A stretch of 64,000 nt of DNA from assembly GCF_002234595.1 (NCBI RefSeq), contig NZ_NMUL01000063.1, forward strand, positions 1 through 64,000, read 5' to 3'. Positions 60,620 through 64,000 of the stretch are shown piece after piece. Within the stretch, counting starts at the first letter, position 1. Every line of letters starts with the position of its first letter. Source of the DNA: Amycolatopsis vastitatis. Lineage in GTDB: Bacteria > Actinomycetota > Actinomycetes > Mycobacteriales > Pseudonocardiaceae. The notes beneath the pieces are model-generated. The model was not told where the DNA came from, did not search any database, and saw nothing but the letters and a program-made list of their open reading frames with translations. A program made the position numbers and the translations under genes.

Positions 60620-60652
60620 AAGCCGGGCGAAACGGTGTTTCGCCCGGCTTTT
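60620..60652 (+). terminator. Intrinsic terminator
   Basis: A perfect 14-bp stem (60620-60633 with 60637-60650, 3-nt loop) ends in TTTT (60649-60652), 14 nt after the DUF3043 stop codon. Confidence 0.9.
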
Positions 60653-60720
60653 CGCTGCTTGCGGCCGGAGTCACCATCGGGTCGTTAGCCAAGCAAACGA
60701 TTACCGCCTAGGCTGGCGTC

Positions 60721-61710
60721 ATGGAGTTTCGTCGTCTCGGCCGCAGCGGCCTCAACGTCAGTGAGATCTCGTACGGGAACTGGCTCACCCACGGTTCCCA
60801 GGTCGAGGAGGACCAGGCCCACGCCTGCATCAAGGCGGCGCTGGACGCCGGCATCACCACCTTCGACACCGCCGACGCCTACGCCAACACCGCCGCCGAG
60901 TCCGTGCTCGGGCGCGGGCTCAAGGGCCAGCGGCGGGAAAGCCTGGAGATCTTCACCAAGGTCTACTGGCCCACCGGCCCCAAGGGCCCCAACGACAAGG
61001 GCCTTTCGCGCAAGCACGTCATCGAGTCCGCGAACGCGTCCCTGAAGCGGCTCGGCACCGACTACCTCGACCTCTACCAGGCGCACCGGTTCGACCGGAC
61101 CGTGCCGCTGGAGGAGACCATGCTCGCCTTCGCCGACCTCGTGCGGCAGGGCAAGGTGCTCTACGTCGGCGTCTCCGAGTGGACCGCCGAGCAGATCACG
61201 CGGGGCGCGGCGCTGGCCCGGGAGCTGAAGGTCCCGTTCGTGTCGAACCAGCCGCAGTACAACATGCTCTGGCGCGTCATCGAAGACCAGGTCGTCCCGG
61301 CTTCCGAGCGCGAGGGGCTGAGCCAGATCGTCTGGTCGCCGATCGCGCAGGGCGTGCTCACCGGCAAGTACAAGCCGGGCCAGGAGTACCCCGCCGGCTC
61401 GCGGGCCACCGACGAGAAGGGTGGCGCGAACATGGTCGCCCGCTTCCTCGACGAGAACGTCCTCAAGCGCGTCGCCGAGCTGGAACCCCTCGCCAAGGAC
61501 GCGGGCCTGTCCATGGCGCAGCTCGCCGTCGCGTGGGTGCTGCAGAACCCGAACGTCGCGTCCGCGATCATCGGCGCCTCGCGGCCCGAGCAGGTGCACG
61601 ACAACGTCAAGGCGGCAGGCAAGAAGCTCGACGCCGACCTGCTGACCGCCATCGACGACGTCCTCGGCGACGTCGTCGAGCGCGACCCCAGCCTGACCAA
61701 GAGCCCCTAG
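60721..61710 (+). CDS. Aldo/keto reductase
   Basis: 329 residues of the YajO/Kv-beta-like AKR group. Catalytic parts are visible: the Asp/Tyr of FDTADAYANTAAE, Lys in IFTKVYW and His in YQAHRFD, plus the SNQPQYNMLWR cofactor region. It uses NADPH to reduce aldehydes or ketones. ATG 60721 is only about 7 nt after a TAGGCT box, so the mRNA may be leaderless. Substrate unknown; it converges with the small gene after purC (stop overlap of 4 nt). Confidence 0.93.
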   Translation: MEFRRLGRSGLNVSEISYGNWLTHGSQVEEDQAHACIKAALDAGITTFDTADAYANTAAESVLGRGLKGQRRESLEIFTKVYWPTGPKGPNDKGLSRKHVIESANASLKRLGTDYLDLYQAHRFDRTVPLEETMLAFADLVRQGKVLYVGVSEWTAEQITRGAALARELKVPFVSNQPQYNMLWRVIEDQVVPASEREGLSQIVWSPIAQGVLTGKYKPGQEYPAGSRATDEKGGANMVARFLDENVLKRVAELEPLAKDAGLSMAQLAVAWVLQNPNVASAIIGASRPEQVHDNVKAAGKKLDADLLTAIDDVLGDVVERDPSLTKSP

Positions 61711-61919
61711 TCCTGGTCGCTCCGGTCCTGGAACGGCACCCCGAGGTCGAGCCCGTCCTCGGGGGCCATCCGGGGCTCGAGCCCGAACCCGCGCAGGAGG
61801 CGGCCGGCCCCGGCCAGCCGGTCGCCGCCGCGGCCCGGCACGCGCGAGGGCGTGACACCGCGCGAGACGAGCAGGGTTTCGACGTCGTCGATCAGCCGGT
61901 ACGGGTCGTACTCACCCAC
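61707..61919 (-). CDS. Small protein coupled to purC
   Basis: 70 residues from GTG 61919, which overlaps the purC stop by 8 nt. It has EYDPYRLIDDVETLLVSRG at the start and ends with DLGVPFQDRSDQD. No motif is recognised. It converges with the aldo/keto reductase. The coupling to purC suggests coexpression; a passenger function is all that can be said. Confidence 0.5.
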   Translation of the reverse strand: MGEYDPYRLIDDVETLLVSRGVTPSRVPGRGGDRLAGAGRLLRGFGLEPRMAPEDGLDLGVPFQDRSDQD

Positions 61920-62754
61920 GGACCCAGGTCTTCCCGGTGATCCGCTCGTAGACCTCCGTGTAGCGCTGCCGCGTCTGCTCGACGATGTCCGCCGGGATCT
62001 CCGGGCCGGGCGGGGTCTGGTCCCAGCCCGTGCTCCGCGACCAGTCACGCACGAACTGCTTGTCGAACGCGTGCTGCGGACGGCCCGGCTCCCAGTCGTC
62101 GGCGGGCCAGAACCGCGACGAGTCCGAGGTCAGCACCTCGTCGCCCAGGGTCAGCGTGCCGTCGGCGTCGAAGCCGAACTCCAGCTTCGTGTCGGCGATG
62201 ATGACACCCTGTTTCGCAGCGTGCTCCGCGCCCTTCGTGTAGATCTCCAGCGTCAGCTCGCGAAGCCGCTTCGCGGTGTCCTCGCCGATTTCGTTCAGCA
62301 CCTCGTCGAAGGTCATGAACTCGTCGTGGCCGGTGTCGGAGATCTTCGTCGTCGGCGTGAAGATCGGCTCCGGCAGCTTGGCGCCCTCGACCAGCCCCGG
62401 CGGCAGCGCGACGCCCGAGATCTTGCCGTCCCGCTGGTACTCCCGCAGGCCGAGGCCGGCGAGGTAGCCGCGCGCGATGCACTCGACCTGGACCATCTTC
62501 AGCGGCTTGCAGCGCATCGCGCGCCCGGCGAACTCCGACGGCACGTCGGTGGTCGACACGACGTGGTTCGGGACGACGTCGCGCATCCGCTCGAACCACC
62601 ACGCGGACAGCTGGTTGAGCAGCTTGCCCTTGTCCGGGATCGGCGTCGGCAGCGAGACGTCGTAGACCGAGACCCGGTCGGACGCGACCAGCAGGATGTC
62701 CCCGCCGTCGAGCTCGTACAGGTCGCGGACCTTGCCCGCGTGGATGTGCTTCAT
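61912..62754 (-). CDS. purC: Phosphoribosylaminoimidazole-succinocarboxamide synthase
   Basis: 280 residues. It joins CAIR and aspartate in purine synthesis. Family marks are GKVRDLYE near the N-terminus, ASDRVSVYDV, the EFAGR and VECIARGYLAG blocks, IADTKLEFGFD and the C-terminal ERITGKTW. It lies directly after the GntR-type regulator gene (4-nt overlap), so the regulator may control it or just share its transcript. Confidence 0.95.
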   Translation of the reverse strand: MKHIHAGKVRDLYELDGGDILLVASDRVSVYDVSLPTPIPDKGKLLNQLSAWWFERMRDVVPNHVVSTTDVPSEFAGRAMRCKPLKMVQVECIARGYLAGLGLREYQRDGKISGVALPPGLVEGAKLPEPIFTPTTKISDTGHDEFMTFDEVLNEIGEDTAKRLRELTLEIYTKGAEHAAKQGVIIADTKLEFGFDADGTLTLGDEVLTSDSSRFWPADDWEPGRPQHAFDKQFVRDWSRSTGWDQTPPGPEIPADIVEQTRQRYTEVYERITGKTWVRG

Positions 62755-63500
62755 TCGCCGTCCTCAGTCGTGTACTCGTAGAAAACCCAGTGGTCGGGCA
62801 AGGCGGCGGATTCACCGTACTCGACGACCGTCCCGTCGGCCGCCAGGAAGGTGCTCCGGCCGAGCAGCACCGGCGATCCCGCCGGCAGCCCCAGCTCGGC
62901 CGCCTCCTCCGCGCCCGCGCGGCCCGCCGCGTGCCGCTCCTGCGTGGTCGCGATCTTCGTGCCGAGCCGGGCCGCCGCGTGGGCCGCGGTGCCCTCGACG
63001 ATCCGCTCCGCCACCAGCAGCGCCGGCGCCTTGGCCGACAGCGCGCCGTCGAACCACGACGTCGACGTCGACAGCGGCCGGGAGTCCGGCCCGTAGGTGG
63101 TACGCCGTCGGCGGATCACCGGGGCGCCCTCCTCCAGGCCCAGCGCGGCCGCGGCGCGTTCGGACGCCGGCTCGAGGGCGGCCGACCGGATCACGGCGTA
63201 GTGGCCGGGCGGGTAGATCCGGCCCGTCCGGGCCGTGGCCGCGGTGCGGTCGCGGGCGGTGCGGTGCAGTCCGCCGCGGTCGACGACCGTGCCGACGCCG
63301 CGCACCGGGCGCACGAGCCCCTGCGTGCGGAGTGTGGCCAGCACCTTGGTGGCCGTGGCCATCGCGACGGCCCACGTGCGGGCGATCTCGCGGGCGGACG
63401 GCACTGCGTCGCCCTCCTGCAGCCGGCCGGACAGGATGTCGTCACGGATCCGGCCCGCGATCTGCAGGTACGGCGGCTCAGGGCGGTCGAGGGTGGGCAA
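62751..63500 (-). CDS. GntR-family regulator with UTRA domain
   Basis: 249 residues from TTG 63500 (GAGGAG upstream). An N-terminal winged helix (about 8-72; VPSAREIARTWAVAMATATKVLATL) is followed by a UTRA effector domain (about 85-245), the HutC/YvoA-type class. It overlaps purC by 4 nt. Three related palindromic sites lie in its own upstream region (63531, 63584, 63608), so it probably represses itself and the divergent gene. Effector unknown. Confidence 0.88.
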   Translation of the reverse strand: MPTLDRPEPPYLQIAGRIRDDILSGRLQEGDAVPSAREIARTWAVAMATATKVLATLRTQGLVRPVRGVGTVVDRGGLHRTARDRTAATARTGRIYPPGHYAVIRSAALEPASERAAAALGLEEGAPVIRRRRTTYGPDSRPLSTSTSWFDGALSAKAPALLVAERIVEGTAAHAAARLGTKIATTQERHAAGRAGAEEAAELGLPAGSPVLLGRSTFLAADGTVVEYGESAALPDHWVFYEYTTEDGE

Positions 63501-63530
63501 GGCGGCTCCTCACAGGGACAACACGCACAA

Positions 63531-63621
63531 GTGTTCTAGCACGCCGGAGGGTGACACACAAAGGCCTGTTCAGAACCACCCAGGTGTACTAGTACACGCT
63601 CTGGACTGTGCTCTAGTACGC
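63531..63621. promoter_or_regulatory. Three palindromic GntR-type operator sites
   Basis: GTGTACTAGTACAC (63584-63597) is a perfect 14-bp palindrome. Two relatives flank it: GTGTTCTAGCACGC (63531-63544) and GTGCTCTAGTACGC (63608-63621), each with 11 of 14 positions in common. They fill the 138-nt divergent gap between the GntR gene and the rightward gene at the window end. The GT-x-TA-x-AC pattern is that of HutC-type sites. Confidence 0.7.
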
Positions 63622-63638
63622 AAGTTACCCTCGAAAGT

Positions 63639-64000
63639 GTGTCCCCGCCCACAGCGCACTCCGGCTCCAGCGGCCCGGGCCTCGAGGAACTCCTCGAGGA
63701 ACTCCGGCGCCGCAAATGGGTCCTGCACCTGTTCGGCGGCCGCGAGGCGCCGGAGGTCTACGCGGCGGTGCACCGGTGGCCGACCTGCGCGGACGTCATC
63801 ATCCTCCGCGACGAGCACCGGGCCAGCGCCTACCGGGTACCGACCTTCCCGGGCACGGACGTGTTCAGCCCGCGGGTGGTCACCTGGCAATACCACGCCA
63901 CCCCGGTCTGGACGCTGCGGGCGGTGCTCACCCTGGCCGAGCCCGGCACGCCGGGCGCGCCGCTGCAGGCGCTGCGCCCGCAGCCCGGCTGCCACATCCC
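63639..64000 (+). CDS. Hypothetical protein, truncated at the window edge
   Basis: At least 120 residues from GTG 63639; the gene continues to the right of the window. The N-terminus is Pro/Ser-rich, then LEELLEELRRRKWVLHLF, a region with paired Trp and Asp/Glu, and no motif I recognise. It starts 18 nt after the third operator site, so it is probably controlled by the GntR-type regulator. A start upstream is not possible because the operators lie there. Confidence 0.6.
   Translation, partial: MSPPTAHSGSSGPGLEELLEELRRRKWVLHLFGGREAPEVYAAVHRWPTCADVIILRDEHRASAYRVPTFPGTDVFSPRVVTWQYHATPVWTLRAVLTLAEPGTPGAPLQALRPQPGCHI

Overview
The window is very G+C-rich, densely coding actinobacterial chromosome. 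It most likely comes from the Pseudonocardiaceae, and an Amycolatopsis-like organism is my best guess. Support for this: a mycobacterium-like gene order from 38 to 60 kb (pimB-type mannosyltransferase, NlpC/P60 hydrolase, DnaQ/UvrC fusion, qcrCAB-ctaE, trpD, ctaF-ctaC, asnB, PfkB kinase, HesB protein), an AftB-like arabinosyltransferase, type VII secretion substrates, BsaP beside biotin synthase, and many GTG starts. I see no tRNA, rRNA, CRISPR array, insertion sequence or replication origin. The genus is an inference from gene order and style, not from a database match.

Layout. 1-12.9 kb is accessory: the tail of an FG-GAP repeat protein, an AftB-like membrane glycosyltransferase, and a leftward toxin operon (a secreted ALF-repeat, Hint and PD-(D/E)XK nuclease polymorphic toxin, then a candidate immunity gene and a frameshifted hydrophobic gene). 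Next come three secreted trypsin-family proteins in tandem; the first two have lost the catalytic His and Ser and carry beta-propeller-type tails, and the third is intact. 12.9-19.8 kb holds an AMP-forming ligase, a membrane protein, and a five-gene WXG/PPE/EspC-like type VII secretion substrate operon facing a mycosin-like protein that has lost all three catalytic residues. 19.8-24.1 kb is the NAD operon nadABC, divergent from a Nudix-type regulator, with a palindrome between them. 24.2-27.6 kb carries a LON-domain protein, an M48-like protease, a membrane protein and a methyltransferase.

27.6-35.9 kb is a biotin locus (bioA, bioD, bioB, bsaP) with two tandem SulP transporter-carbonic anhydrase fusions inside it. 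35.9-45.7 kb has a P450, an SRPBCC protein, a P-loop-less uridine kinase-like protein, PimB, a RipA-like hydrolase with a long structured leader, a NYN-domain protein, the DnaQ-UvrC fusion and small genes. 45.7-55.6 kb is the terminal respiratory chain: cytochrome bc1 (qcrCAB) and cytochrome aa3 subunits ctaE, ctaF and ctaC (subunit I is not here), with trpD and an exporter/regulator pair between them. 55.7-64 kb has asnB, an adenosine kinase-like gene, a HesB/IscA protein, an aldo-keto reductase, purC with a GntR/UTRA regulator, and a truncated gene at the right edge.

Two non-coding themes stand out. Gene ends are marked by unusual inverted-repeat elements: two large arrays of 21-bp words arranged as opposed arms (18.35-18.61 and 44.64-44.89 kb), and three elements sharing an ATGAAYGASTC word at a fixed 30-nt spacing (25.0, 32.1 and 54.0 kb). 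Several divergent promoters carry clear palindromic operators (nadA/nrtR, EamA/AraC, GntR). The other recurring theme is loss of active sites in secreted proteases (three pseudoproteases).
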